Source: Chondrilla cf. caribensis
Taxonomy: Eukaryota; Porifera; Demospongiae; Chondrillida; Chondrillidae
Direction of reading: 5' to 3'
Length of the DNA: 64,000 nucleotides
Assembly: GCA_964020155.1 (NCBI GenBank)
Contig: OZ026549.1
Coordinates: 1,839,633-1,903,632, forward strand
The notes beneath the pieces were generated by a model. The model worked only from the letters and a program-made list of their open reading frames with translations, did no database searches and was not told the origin of the DNA. Every line of letters begins with the position of its first letter. Positions within the stretch are counted from its first letter, which is position 1. Both the position numbers and the translations under genes were made by a program. This document shows positions 11,990 to 24,291 of the stretch, piece by piece.

Positions 11990-12480
11990 CTACAATACAT
12001 ATTTACACTTTACGTTCATTCTGTTTTGACCTTCCCGGGATTTACCAGAACATGACACAGCAACCCTTAAATGTGCATAAATACTGACAAACAATACAAT
12101 ATCATGTATGTATATATGAATATATGTAAGCCTGTAGAAATTAAACGGAGTCCAATGTATGTATGTACATGTGTGTGTGCATGCACGCATGTGTGTGTGT
12201 ACATATGTGTACTGTGTGTGTTCTTGTGTGTGTGCACATGTGAATACACGTATATGTACGTACCTATGTGTGTGTACATATGTATGTGTGTGTACGTATG
12301 TACGTATGTAAATGTGTGGGTGTATAGGTGTGCATATTCGTACATTTCCCATGTGTACCAATTAGTCTAGTTTTGATGAGGAAAGACAATGATGTTCTAG
12401 TGTAGATAGAACTCACATTTCTCTTTACAAGAGAGTCCCTCAGTGGTCTACGGTAAATCTGCTTCCCTTGAATATATTAT
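11990..12480 (-). pseudogene. Gene Y, 5' exon-like blocks (copy 1)
   Basis: Two minus-strand blocks recur in all four units. One (about 12466-12417) reads KQIYRRPLRDSLVKRN before a GTGAGT donor. The other (about 12080-12000) reads VAVSCSGKSREGQNRMNVK after a TTTAAG acceptor. Their phases do not join cleanly in my models, so exon boundaries are uncertain. Here the first block is preceded in frame by stops (TAATAA), unlike the copy at 45.3 kb. CA-rich microsatellite sequence separates them. The product was not recognised. Confidence 0.35.
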
Positions 12481-12739
12481 TACAGCATAGAGAAGAGGTG
12501 GTATACTGTCTAGAGAAGAGGTGGTAATGTCTTCATTTATCATTTATCGAAGCCGCGTGTTGCGCTCGAATTCTAGCGCACCGTTCTCTTAATGTACATT
12601 ATTTCATTACTGAAAATTTCCAATATTCTGTTGAATACCCTCCAAAAACTACCTTACTATGATATACCCTTACATACCATGCGAGTCACTAAACAATGTT
12701 GACACCTACTGAGGAACGCAGATAAAATCGGGAGTTTCG

Positions 12740-12843
12740 GATCATGTAGAAAGAACGACCCCCCAGCGCCGTTGTATTCTACAACAACCCTAACCTTGTT
12801 GTAGAATACAACAGTGCTGGGGGGTCGTTCTTCCTACATGATC
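12740..12843. repeat. 104-bp near-perfect palindrome (hairpin)
   Basis: Arms of about 48 bases (GATCATGTAG...TTGTAGAATACAACA in inverted order) surround the loop CCCTAACC. The same hairpin occurs upstream of NLR4 (62301-62405) but not NLR2 or NLR3. It could be a tiny MITE or a source of a stem-loop RNA; nothing in the sequence decides between them. Confidence 0.8.
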
Positions 12844-13124
12844 CTCGAAACGTATTACATTTGAATCATTTCAATCTGCTACATGATCGCTCAAGAATTA
12901 CCCCCACCCCCCTTTCTACGTATGCATCGACTAACTAAGTATAGAACTCACTCATAATATGATTTCCACCAGTTCTTCAAGTCACAGGTCTTCGAGAAGA
13001 CATTACATTAGAAGGGTGACCGCCCGTTATCGACAGAGATCGAGCATATTAGACAATCGAGTTTCTACCCTAGCTGGACCGGTACCACAACGATTGGTTT
13101 AATTTTGGAGTATCTAAGGTTAAA

Positions 13125-13134
13125 GGGGAATTCC
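13125..13134 (+). promoter_or_regulatory. NF-kappaB-like site (NLR1)
   Basis: GGGGAATTCC, 88 bp upstream of the NLR1 ATG, in the context GGTTAAA-site-TGATC that NLR2, NLR3 and NLR4 share. Confidence 0.55.
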
Positions 13135-13222
13135 TGATCCTCGTAGACTAACATTTTTCCGGACACACCCACCTAACTGACATCTTGGCTCGTCAATTCG
13201 TTGTTATCCTGTACGTTCATTG

Positions 13223-16200
13223 ATGGCAGAAAGACCGACATCTTCCGGTCCTCCAGAGGGTAAGGAATCTTCTCCTTGTCAATTGGAAGGTATAAGTGCA
13301 TGCGCCGGTCAAATTGCACACTCGATGTCACGCGTCACGTCTATTCAAATGTAGGCGATAGTAGAAAGAGGCCAGATCAGCCTTGTTCTAGTTCGAGTCT
13401 GCAAAGCAAGTGTTCCAGGGAGAACAGTGACATTGGTGGTGAGTACAGTTCCCCATGTAGCCCATTTCACATGTCACTGAACCCTGTACTGCAGTTCCTC
13501 CACTTGTCCTCTCAGTGCAGTACTGTATAATGTGTGAACAACTCAGTCACTTGTGATCAATCACTGACTGATACTGTTTATGTACTGTTTGAAGTGATTG
13601 GAAGAGAGTGTTGTTTTCAAAACCTGTACAATGACATGGACACATGTATTTTCTCACTATCTCCAGGACTAGCTACATACTGTGGGTTCTTCACCTATCT
13701 ATTTGATATTATAATCTAACATACGTAGCAGTGTATTACATACATCATCAGTACTATGTACTCTTGTACACACAATGTACTATGTGTATAGATTAGTGAG
13801 TTCCTTCCACTCACAGACAATCCAGTCAAGACCACATTGCAGAAGCGTTATGCCTATCTGAGGGAAAACTTATCCGTTGACAATGAGTTGTCAGCAAAGC
13901 TGTTCAGATGGAAGCCAAAGCTGTTGGATGAACCAACCTTTACTGAAACCAGAGCTTTAAATGAGCATGGCAAACCTTACGAAGCATTTCAGAAATGGTA
14001 CCAATTTGCTGAATCAATGTATACCGAGGAGCGACTAAGAGTATTTTGTAAATGTCTGGAAGAGGTAGGGAAGGATGCCAAGCCAAAGCTGATTGAAGTA
14101 GCCAAGGAGATTAGGAGGAATCTATTGAGAGGTGATTAGTATGGAGTATTGACAGTGATGTTGTATATGTACAGTACATGGTGTATTGTGTGGAGAGACC
14201 TGGGACTGTACCCGCTAGGCAGTGTTTTGCCTTACGAGTCATGGAGACATGTTTTAAAGTAAGTGTAGATATTGATGTGTACCGGGGATTCCCACTAATG
14301 TACTTTATACCCAGTTTTATATGCTGTGTTTCCGCTAATGGGTTTTGACTGTACATCGAATCTTCCTCACTGATCTGTTTACCAATCTCACTCACCAGTG
14401 GGAATATCCAAGATATTATCCACATGTCATTAAAATTTAATTTATGTAATATTTTGCAGATTTATGTGGTTCACATGACAGTATATGTATGTAGATCACC
14501 TTTCTCATTTTCCCTGTATCATTAGAATCCTCCAGCACTCATGATATACCAGGTCCTGTTGACAGATCACAGGGAAGTACACAGAAAGTGAGTTAGTATC
14601 TGACCCCATTGTCCATAGATTCAAGCAGTACAGTACTTCTTTATACTTGATTCTATCGGGAAGAGGGGCGCTTTGTAGTATCGTGCAAACACCCTTGGTC
14701 ACTAGATTATTACTGCTTGAACTGCCAGGCCGCTACATTGCTAGCTTGCTTGCTGGCTGACAACTAGAATACACTTGGTTAAATAGAACACACATAAACC
14801 ACACAAGTTAACTGACAGGATATTGATAAAGAAATGAATGCAAACAAATAACATTACTAAAGACACAGTCTACAATCACTTAAGAATCACTTAGAGTCTG
14901 TGACTACTACAATTCCGGCATGGATTGCATATATACTAAGGGATCCATAATTCCCTCATGAGGGTGAACTAATGTAAGTTAGGAATTCATTGTTTGTATA
15001 GGTGGTCATGTTATGTAAACTCACCATGGGGTCTGTTGTGACAGTTGTAGGCTTCAGAATCTCCGGGATCCATCACACTGTATTTTATACCAACTGTACT
15101 ACACTACATACTATATTATGATATGTATGTACTGTGAATATCTGTGATTGATGTCCTAGTCTCCCTCTCGTATATGAGTAATATGTGCATTATATTCTCA
15201 CATAAGCACTTGTCCCAGTTGTGTGGGGGGTAACCTGTATGTAAGCTAGGGATTCTACTACTCTGTATAGGGACTAACACTAAAGTCTAGTCCTATTGAT
15301 GTGAGGTTTTATCCCTCAATTCAAGACCCCTTAATTTAGCTCCAATCAGTAGTACACCTGTAGAAATCTTTGCATAGCTGTCCTCTGTGTTCCTACCTGA
15401 CACAGTGACTCAACCTGTTGGTTCCCACTTCACATATATTACATTGTTAAACTACATTCTGGTAATAATATCTTGTGTACCTATTATCAAATGCAAGTTA
15501 TCTGCATATGCTGTATATGACAATATTAATACCTATGATATGTGTAAATTGCAGTATATTTATTTTAACTTATTCACATACATATGAATCCTTTACATAT
15601 GCCCCCTAGGATCCACTTGGAGACCCACTTGTCCAGAAACTGAAGGGCCATGCCTACAACCAATATGAAAGGTTCAAGGTAGGAGAAGGAGGTAGGAAAA
15701 TGGAGTATGTTCGACTAGCAGTACTCCCTGGCCAGCCAGATGTACCTAGGGAGCTGGAGAAGGTAAACGATCCATTTGTTTTTCTCCAAAAGTACAGACA
15801 GTGCGGAAGAGAAGGTAAGAAGGTCAATTGCTACATAGATGCCTCAGAGCTTCTTTACAAAGGAAGTGATAGTCTGAGGGTCATCTACGGTCAGGCAGGT
15901 ATCGGGAAGACAACCCTTCTGAAGCATATCAGCCGAGCACTAGCCAGGAAGGAAGTGGAGAGTGACTACACCTTAGTGCTCTATTTTCCTCTGAGGGAGA
16001 GGGCTGTGTCTAGTGCCAAGGACCTGGAGGAGCTGCTGTCATACTACACCTCGGGAGACAGGAAACTGGACCTCTCTGAGTTGAGCCAATCTTTGATGGA
16101 AACATCAGGAAAGGATGTTCTTTTTGTCTTTGACGGAGCGGATGAAGTCAGAGAACTCCTCTCCACTCAACATGGTGGCATCTTCCAGGAAATTATTCAA

Positions 16201-19200
16201 GGTCGAAGCCTTCCTCAAGCCGATGTGATTGTCACCAGTCGTCCCGGAAGCCTCCCATTCCTTCAGGAACATAGCACAGTGTTCTACGAGATTCATGGAT
16301 TTGATGAAGAATCCATCCAAGGCTATGTTCATGATTTCTTCCAAGCCAAACCTGAGGAAGGACAGAAGATGCTGGATGAGCTGCGTTCCCGTCCGGACCT
16401 CATGGGAGGGGCCTACATTCCAATGAATCTCTTCATCTTCTGTTCCATTTATGCAGGTCGTAAATTCCCTCCCTCAATGACCCTCTGTTATAAATATTTT
16501 ATTTGTAATGTGATCACGAGGGAATGTAAGAAGAGCGGCATCCCCTGTAGAGTGGACCCACTCCTCAATAGTTTATCAGATAACGTGAAGAGATTGTTGG
16601 AATCTCTTAGCTTATTAGCCTATGAAGGCATGATGAAGACTCCGCCCACCTTTGTGTTTGATGAAAACGATATCCGAAGATCTTTCCCCTCTCTTCAACC
16701 AGAAGCTGCCATTGAAGAATCTCTCTTCAAGGGACTCCTCCACCAACACTCCAGCACAGTGGGATACCTAACCAGCAGTACCTTCAACTTCTCCCACACA
16801 ACCAATCAGGAATTCTTCTGCGCCTACCATCTCACCCACCTACCAGACGATGAGCAGTTGCAGTTTTGGCGAGAAAACTTTAGTAATATAAAGTTTTCAA
16901 TGGTATCCCGTTTCTATGCAGGTCTTACAGGTCTTTCATCACCAGACATAGCTTCTTTCCTCTGTTGTCCTCACCCACAGCCCCATGCCTCCTATGCACA
17001 GTCTACTGTGCATTCTTTGTCTCTCCCATCAGAGTGTACCAATGACAATCCTCACCTTTTGTACATTTTTCACTCTCTTTACGAGTCTCAAAACTCAGAT
17101 TTGGCACAAAACATTGTACAACACCTCAGCCATTCACTTTATTTTGATCTCCATCTCACTCCTCATGATACTCTTGCTATTTCACAATGTTTGAGTGAAT
17201 GTACTCACTTGAGAGTACTGCACCTGATGGAGGATCTTAATCCATCATCTTTGCCTCATGTCTTGTCTATCTTACAAGCAAATGTTCATTTACGGGAATT
17301 ATGTCTCGTGGTAGATCACTTGTCCTCAGGTGAGACACCCTGTTAGTGGATTATTTGTATGTTTATCTTATTCAATGTCCAATGCACTATTCCACATGTG
17401 TACTAGTGTGTTTTGCAGTGTATGGTACATAACATGCCTTATTCAGCATACACTGTTCATGTGTACTTGTAGTTGACGTATTATGTATTGATGTACATGA
17501 CATGCTATTTGTGGAATTTGTGTACAACTTTGTGCATATATAATGTTTTTAGTGAAGTGCTTTCATTATTATTTACATTTAGATGCCAGTAGTCTAATCA
17601 GTGTGACATCACTGGAGAGGTTGAGCCTTGGAGTGCAAGTGACAACACTGCCTGCATTGTCAGCCATTTTTGATAGCACTACCATTGTGGAGTTATCACT
17701 TGGTGTGGGTGATCTTAAAACTGTGAGTAAAAAATATCATCTGTTGAATACTTACGTGAATATAATCAATTTATTTCTAAATTTCTTTCATCTATAACAG
17801 GACATGGACAATGAGAGCCATAAGTCAGAGTTGATTCATTCAGTGGCAGAGAATACCACTTTGAGGCAACTTTGCCTAAGTGGTAAATCCCACTTCACGG
17901 TAGCAGTGCTACATGGTGTAGCAGGTAACAGTACAGTTGAAGACCTTGAACTGTGGGGTGAGTTAATTGGAGCTTATTACAGTTACCATGACAACAGTGT
18001 TATTGTTTTTCACCTTCAATTGATAACATGTTCACTTTCTCAATGTGTAGTATCAGGTATGGATGATGAAGATGAAGAGAAAGCATTGGTCACCATCTGT
18101 GGTACAAACACAAAATTGAGGAGTGTTGCAATGAAATGCTTCTCATCTCTACCTGTGATGAAATCACTTACTACAAGACAAGTACCACTAGAAGAGCTTG
18201 AGATTCATCCATATGTGGTATGTTGACTCCAATGTGTGATTGAACAGCTGATGTACGTGTGTGATTTGTGTTGTGTTGAGATAAGGATAATATTATGTTT
18301 ACCATTAGGTCATTGCTATATGGAGGCTCCACTTCAGTATCTTTATGAATTGACAATTTGCGTTCATCGCCAAATAGACAATATGCAATTTCATGCACAC
18401 CACCCATATATAGTTTCGATCACCAGGGTCAGCAGTGAATGAGTTTTGGTGAATGTATGGTGTAGCATAGACCGATCGATTGAACTTTGAATTTTTTCAC
18501 TTTCTACTGTAATTCTAGCCAAATGTAAGGCTTTTTTTAAGAACAACTAGCACTTGTAAATGGTAGGACATAAAACCCTACTAGTTTCCTGGTCTTTCAA
18601 CTGGTTAGCCTTAATTATTCCTGTTGTTCCTTCAAGAATGCCTTAAGTTTGGCTATAGAATTGCAGTATAGATGGTGAAAAGACTAAAGGTTTAATGATT
18701 TCCATCACAGCTGCCTATAATTATATGTATACATCATATATTCACATGAAGTCTTTTACTGTTGACCCCATTGACCCCATTTTTGTGGGTGGTGAGTGTA
18801 AATTTATTATCGTTTACATTTCCAGTAATCCATATGTGTACCTCTAATTCCAAGAAGTTATATACACACGTGCACCTGTAGTTACATCTTTGTCTCAAAG
18901 TGCATTAGCTATTTGTACTGTGTACATGTGACAATCAAGTGACTAGTATATCAGGACACCATACACTCATTCAGTAACTTTGTCAGATTATGTACTGGAC
19001 AAACAAGATCACTCTGTAGTGGTCCAGGAAGAGGAATTGTCACTGAATGTTGTAAACATTCACATCTTCATTCTCATCCACTCCTTCCAGCACTATGTAC
19101 TGTAGATGTAGAGTGTCTGACCTTTGAGGTCAGTTGTTTATTATTGTGGTCTTGTTCATTGTTATTGACAGAGTTGGAAGAAGAGAGTGTTTAGTGAAGA

Positions 19201-19414
19201 TGAGTTGAAGGAGATGGAGAAGTATGCTGCAGAGATGAAAGTAGTGAAGGTCACTTTCAATGTTCAGTACAACAATGGTGTATGTGATGCTATTTCCACT
19301 GGGTTTGGAAGAAGCAAGGTGCTGAAACAAGTGATCTTGAGGTGTGTGCCAAAATGGAAGACAAAGTTTGTCAAATCAAAGCTGTCATCCATAAAAACTG
19401 TAACTGTAATGTAG
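13223..19414 (+). CDS. NLR1: CARD-NACHT-LRR immune receptor (complete)
   Basis: Nine exons join with GT/AG borders and matching phases: 13223-13289, 13355-13438, 13817-14131, 14526-14587, 15610-17329, 17583-17722, 17801-17957, 18051-18217, 19172-19414; about 984 residues. After a Ser/Pro-rich leader starting MAERPTSS, a six-helix Death-fold domain, most like a CARD, spans roughly residues 52-155. The NACHT ATPase has Walker A GQAGIGKTT (about 270-278), Walker B LFVFDGADE (about 347-355) and sensor TSRPG (about 385-389), then a winged-helix-like part (SLSLLAYEGMM) and degenerate LRRs from about residue 690 to the end. Members of this family oligomerise on ligand sensing and signal through the CARD; this one should be cytosolic, with no signal peptide. 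The donor of exon 3 (GTGATT) is weak but conserved. It is the only intact NLR here. Confidence 0.85.
14588..15609 (+). other. NLR1 intron 4
   Basis: A 1 kb intron between the short linker exon and the NACHT exon. Its sequence is shared with NLR2 and NLR3, including GTTGTGACAGTTGTAGGCTT-like text near 15030. No exon, RNA gene or transposon terminus was seen. Confidence 0.6.
18218..19171 (+). other. NLR1 intron 8
   Basis: A long last intron. A conserved segment after AG at 18308-18309 (GTCATTGCTATATGGAGG) looks exon-like, but its frame is broken in NLR2 and NLR3, so I treat it as intronic. No family A MITE is present here, unlike the equivalent introns at 1-108 and 52192. Confidence 0.55.
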
Positions 19415-20023
19415 TGTAGTAGTATAAATGACATTACATACCACGGCTGCTGTTTGTGAAGCCAACATTCCTATATTAAATATAAATGCTATGCCAGTAC
19501 TGTAATAGTAATGCTAGTATAAATTTACATTATAAATATTATTATCAATTTTATGTATTATATATCTGATTTATATACTTGTGTATTATATGCATATATA
19601 TATTGTAATGTCAAAATGTATTAATATAATTATCATTTGTGAATCATTATTTTAAAAGATATTGTTAACATAATTATTATATATATAATATATACATACT
19701 GGACCAAAATATACCAAGTGTACAATGCATGATATATTAATATAATATATATTATAATATGACATTGTATGTTATAGATTAGTAGTATATTATATATTAT
19801 ACATGCATTATTAATATAGTATATATATATAATATAATTACTATTATTATGAAAAATGAATGGATTTCCTTGTACGTATCTATATGCATGACAAAAATTA
19901 TGATTATTACACATACAAAGTTATGTTGGGAAATACAAACTACATTCATTCATTATGATTGAGGTACTGGTCATACTATCTAATAATTATGAATAAACCA
20001 AGGATTTCATTTTGTCAATGAGC
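19415..20023. other. AT-rich spacer after NLR1
   Basis: Dense TATATAAT-type sequence between the convergent 3' ends of NLR1 and gene X. Nothing coding was seen. Confidence 0.65.
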
Positions 20024-21900
20024 TCATTCACCAATCTTCAAATGGTGAATCCACAGATCCTTCACCAAAGCTGCACAGGAGAGACAGAAGACCAACAGTG
20101 AGTATTAGGCGCACAGAGTTAAGATAGTGAACACACTGTTTGTGTTTGTGTGTGCTGTGAGTGTATGTACCATTCAGGTACAGTGCGGACCTTAGCATGA
20201 CACACACAGTACTCGTGTACAAGTAATCAACTGGACATAAGTACCCATGTATGTACAGTAGAAAACTGGTGAGACAAACTACAAGGGACCCACAAAATCA
20301 ATTCTTATTATCGGATGTTCTTATCAGGATTTGCTTACCATAGGTACATTACTACAGTAAACCAAAGCTCTTGAATTGGTTTGTATTGTTTGTGTTCATT
20401 CTTGTTTGTTTGTTTGTCTGTTGTTCTCTACTGTATGTACATGTACATTCCACTAATGAATACAAGCAGAGTTGAGTGTGAGGTGTGATCGTAGTACATG
20501 TGTGTACATATATGGACATGATAGTGGGTACACATGTACTGTACACAACCCTCATGTATGCTAGTACGTACCTGTAAGAGTCATTGGAAGGTAGGGGGAT
20601 ACCAAACTCATCTACGCATGTGGAACATGTCCACTTTCCGCACTAAGCGTTAATAGGATGGTATTAACGCCTTTGTGCAGCCCAAGATCCCTTTGTCACA
20701 TGACGCGCTTGTGATTTGACCGAGTGATTACGCAAGAAAATCGATCGTATATACCTAATCGAAGTTCGGAGCACGTAGCAAGAATAAAATACTTTAAGCG
20801 TTACCATAACACTTTAATTCTTATCTCCTTTGATGAAAACCCTTTACTGGAGGTTCAGATCAAAGGATTGAAATGTCTACTCCACTGCGTATACCGATTG
20901 GGAGCTTTAAGGGATGCAACGGCGCTATCGAAATAAATTTATGATCAGCAACGGAGTAATTTTAGTTATTTTATGTATCAATAGTGCACAATAGCGATAA
21001 AATGATGAAATAAAATTGATATAAGATCAAATTCCAACAAACGTCATTGCGTACCTCGATTGTCTTCGGTGTTCCATTTTAATTCCAATTCATCTTTTTT
21101 TCCGCAACAATCAAAGAATTCTAACAATGCAATCTTTTGAGATATTAAGACTTGAAAAGAAGCATTCGATTGGGCCGAAAAGGCATCAAAACGATCAAAG
21201 ATTTTATTCCGGTAACACTTGATTTCGGCGAGATGATGACGTAACCCAATTAGTCACATGATATTCGTGTGACTTACGGCTCTCCCTTGAGATCTTCGGA
21301 AATATTGTTTTAATGATGAACTGGGTCCGTCAAAGACGAGCAAGGACATCGGAGTCGACTTTATAGGTAGGCATACATAAATTTCCATCTTTTCTGTTTG
21401 CTAGAAATTTATGTGTGCTTTTTCCGAAAAGATATTGACGTGTTTATTCGGCACGTCTCTTCATAATCACACTTAAATCCGATTTTCTCAAAATCTACTT
21501 GTGCTATGAAAATCTAGTAAACACAAGTTTTTAAAAATCGCCTATTCTATTGATAGATACCGGAATTATTATCTTCAGCCGGTTTTCCGAGACCCGATCG
21601 ATAAATTTATAATTTCTCATATAGCGTACATCGATCGATTGATCTTCGTCTTATTGAGTGTTATAGAGAAAAACCTTACATTAAAATGAAGCTTAGAAAG
21701 TACTCTATTGTATGAATGTACCATCGCCGCACTTAGAGAAACTATTATGGAGATAAGCAAGGAAATAAATCGGTAAAATTTTCACTCTGGTGGAAGCCAT
21801 ACAAGTGCAAATGGACATGTTCCACATGCGTACTTTTCCATTCTTTTTGGACGGCTGGTGCTGTTCTCACAGGGTCCACACGTACATGTGAATATGATAT
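20024..21900 (-). pseudogene. Gene X copy 2 (broken by transposon and deletion)
   Basis: The last exon (20070-20024, LVKDLWIHHLKIGE-stop) and the 20-base microexon (20190-20171) are intact. The next exon starts at 20572, is split by the element at 20615-21830, and on the far side loses its upstream half: the text jumps from GGTGCTGTTC to CACAGGGTCC. The preceding exon found at 1941 and 54634 is absent. This copy cannot make the normal C-terminus. Confidence 0.65.
20615..21830. mobile_element. 1.2 kb DNA transposon with 19-bp TIRs and TA duplication
   Basis: Both ends carry CGCATGTGGAACATGTCCA in inverted orientation, with TA outside. The uninterrupted target is seen at the same place in gene X copies 1 and 3. 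The element is non-autonomous: its longest frame on either strand (about 70 codons, 20724-20936) is not a recognisable transposase. Confidence 0.9.
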
Positions 21901-22520
21901 GTATGCAGATAATACTACACACAGTATATATATGCACAGTATGCATGTGTGAGCCTAATACGTAAGTGTGTCACATTCAACATTGCATGTGCATAAGCAT
22001 TTTTGCAAGTAATTAAATGCAAAGTCCTATATGAAAACACGTGCAATCACCAAAATAACGGATGGAGTTCAAATATACTACAATTGTTTGTCTTTGCTGG
22101 AGTGCACCTGATTGTATCGTAAACATTAACAATGGAGTCGTTTAGACTAAGTAGCTGATCAGAGCTTGATCAGATCTCTAAGCATTAAAGAAATGAAATT
22201 AGGAAATCTATTGTATGCTTTTATCTTATTATTCTAATCAATTACTCTATCTGTAACTAAGTTGCTAGAGGGTCTATGAACTAAGGATGTTTGGTAGCTA
22301 ATGCGTGAGACGTTATCCTGTTTGCATGTGAGAGTGAGAAATCTTCCCAACGCGTGTCACACGCCTAATTATGCGTGTGACTTGACAGCCCTGAGTCTCA
22401 CTCCAGGTGTTCCAACTCATATACATACAGATACTCAACGAACCAATTAACATTCCTACATGTTATCAGTCGCATATACCAACACTCATGTGGACCAGCC
22501 GCGGTACGGTTTGCTGAGAA
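21901..22520. other. Unit-specific spacer before CARD copy 2
   Basis: From about 21960 to 22390 the sequence has no counterpart in the other units and replaces the upstream gene X exons. It has no long frame. Homology resumes near 22395 (GAGTCTCACTCCAGGTG). It may be a decayed insertion; no terminal repeats were found. Confidence 0.5.
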
Positions 22521-22900
22521 TATCACAAAGATGTAGCCTGCCTATCATCGACTAACGACATACGTAGTTTAGAGTGTCTATGATAAAACTCACTTGATAT
22601 CCTTTATGTAATCCTTCGAGTCACAGGTTTTCGAGAAGACATTAGAAAGGTGACTGCTCGTTCTCGGAAGAGCATATCAGACCATAGATAATAGAACTAG
22701 TTCTATTATCTATGATCAGATACCGAGTTTCTCCCTGGACATGCAAATGGCTAACATTGCACTACTATCGGTGAAGGGGGAATTCCTGTTTCTCGTATAC
22801 TAACAGGACTGAAAATTTACCTGGTCACACCCACCAAGCTTACATTCGCTCGTCAACTTCGTTGTTAGCTATCCTGTACGTACATTGATGGCAGAAAAAA
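22521..22900 (+). promoter_or_regulatory. Conserved 5' block of CARD copy 2, with palindrome
   Basis: Same block as upstream of copy 1. It also contains a perfect 32-bp palindrome at 22683-22714 centred on ACTAGT, which is missing from the other copies. The original ATG near 22888 is out of frame because of an extra A in the following A-run, so 22901 becomes the useful start. Confidence 0.55.
22777..22786 (+). promoter_or_regulatory. NF-kappaB-like site (CARD copy 2)
   Basis: GGGGAATTCC in the context GGTGAAG-G-site-TGTT, 114 bp upstream of the start used here. Confidence 0.55.
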
Positions 22901-23702
22901 ATGACATTTTCCAGTCCTCCGGAGGATAAGGAATCTTCGCCTTGTCAATTGGAAGGTATAAATTTATGTCGGTCAAATTGCACACTCGATGTCATGCGCC
23001 ACGTCTATTCAAATGTAGGTGGTAGTATAAAGAGGGCAGATCAGCCTTGTTCTAGTTCGAGTCTGCAAAGCAAGCGTTCCAGGGAGAACAGTGACATTGG
23101 TGGTGAGTACAGTTCCCCATGTAGCCCATTTGACATGTCACTGAACCCTGTACTGCAGTTCCTCCACTTGTCCTCTCAGTGCAGTACTGTATAATGTGTG
23201 AACAACTTAGTCACTTGTGATCAATCACTGACTGATACTGTTTATGTACTGTTTGAAGTGACTGGAAGAGAGTGTTGTTTTCAGAACCTGTACAATGACA
23301 TGGACACATGTATTTCCTCACTATCTCCAGGACTACATACTGTGTGTTCTTCACTTACCTATTTGATTTTATCATCTACCATAGTCGTGTATTATGTATG
23401 TCCTTTTGTTCACAGACAATCCAGTCAAGACCACATTGCAGAAGCGTTATGCCTATCTGAGGCAAAACTTATCCATTGACAATGAGTTGTCAGCAAAGCT
23501 GTTCGGATGGGAGCCACAGCTGTTGGATGGACCAACCGTTGCTGAAATTAGAGCTCTAAATGAGTACGGCAAACCTACTGAAGCATTTCAGAAATGGTAC
23601 CAATTTGCTAAATCGGGATATACCGAGAAGAGACTAAGAGTGTTTTGTGAATGTCTGGAAGAGGTAGGGAAGGATGCGAAGCCAAAGCTGATCGCACACT
23701 AA
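22901..23702 (+). CDS. CARD-only protein, copy 2 (truncated NLR paralogue)
   Basis: Three exons, 22901-22955, 23019-23102 and 23416-23702, join in phase to 141 residues. The start MTFSSPP lies downstream of the NLR-type ATG, which is out of frame here; the downstream ATG restores the family frame, so I chose it. Exon 3 carries the CARD-like helices (LQKRYAYLRQNLSIDNELS ... VFCECLEEVGKDAKPK) but ends LIAH-stop, where NLRs continue for about 20 residues and splice on to the NACHT. The truncation removes the end of the last helix. By analogy with vertebrate CARD-only proteins it could be a decoy or adaptor; this is inference. It is followed by the CTPS exons at 24292. Confidence 0.6.
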
Positions 23703-24291
23703 ATACATGATGTATGTACATAAATATGTATGGGTGTGTCTGTACTACATGTATGGCCTGAGCTACGTGCATACATGCATACACATGTAACCACATTCAC
23801 CCCATCCAGGCATGTACATAAGTATCAATACACATTCTCAACATGCATTCATAGACACACCTATTACATGAACACATAGACACACCCACTACATGAGCAC
23901 ACAGACACACCCACTACATGAGCATTTAACAGAGACATGCTCAGTGTTCAGATAGACCACTGGGTAATAGTCACCTATAGCTTTCAATTCAACCACCTAA
24001 CATGTGGGATAAGCTGGATAATGTCAAGTCTGTATTACTTGCTCTCTTGCACATTCTGCAATTTCTGATCATTTGTATTTTTTTAGTTTGACGATTTCCA
24101 TCTTCCTAACCAGAAGTATTGCAGTACTTTATCACCTACAATACCGATTGCATATGTATAACACACCACTCTTCCATCCATTTCTGGCGGCAACACTGCA
24201 TATGTACATGTATAATATGTACTATTTCATGCATATACATGCACATACATACTGTATGTACTTCATGTGAACCTGGTGCTACTCATTGCAG
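23703..24291. other. Spacer between CARD and CTPS exons, copy 2
   Basis: Near-identical to 4070-4656, including the ACACACCCACTACATGA minisatellite (about 23848-23930). No exon was seen. Confidence 0.6.

Larger units (their letters stand above)
12481..13222 (+). promoter_or_regulatory. Upstream region of NLR1
   Basis: This spacer between divergent gene Y (-) and NLR1 (+) holds a 104-bp palindrome (12740-12843), the conserved CAAGTCACAGGTCTTCGAGA block (from about 12978) and the kappaB-like site at 13125. A start for gene Y may lie near 12540-12560 on the minus strand, but this is not secure. A divergent, possibly shared promoter is inferred from the layout. Confidence 0.5.

Noticed and set aside
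12740..12843. Hairpin as a transcription terminator
   Set aside because: Stem-loop terminators of that kind are bacterial; here it lies upstream of an animal gene.
18309..18442. Possible extra NLR1 exon (CHCYMEAPLQYLYEL)
   Set aside because: The corresponding frame has stops in NLR2 and NLR3, and exons 8 and 9 join in phase without it.
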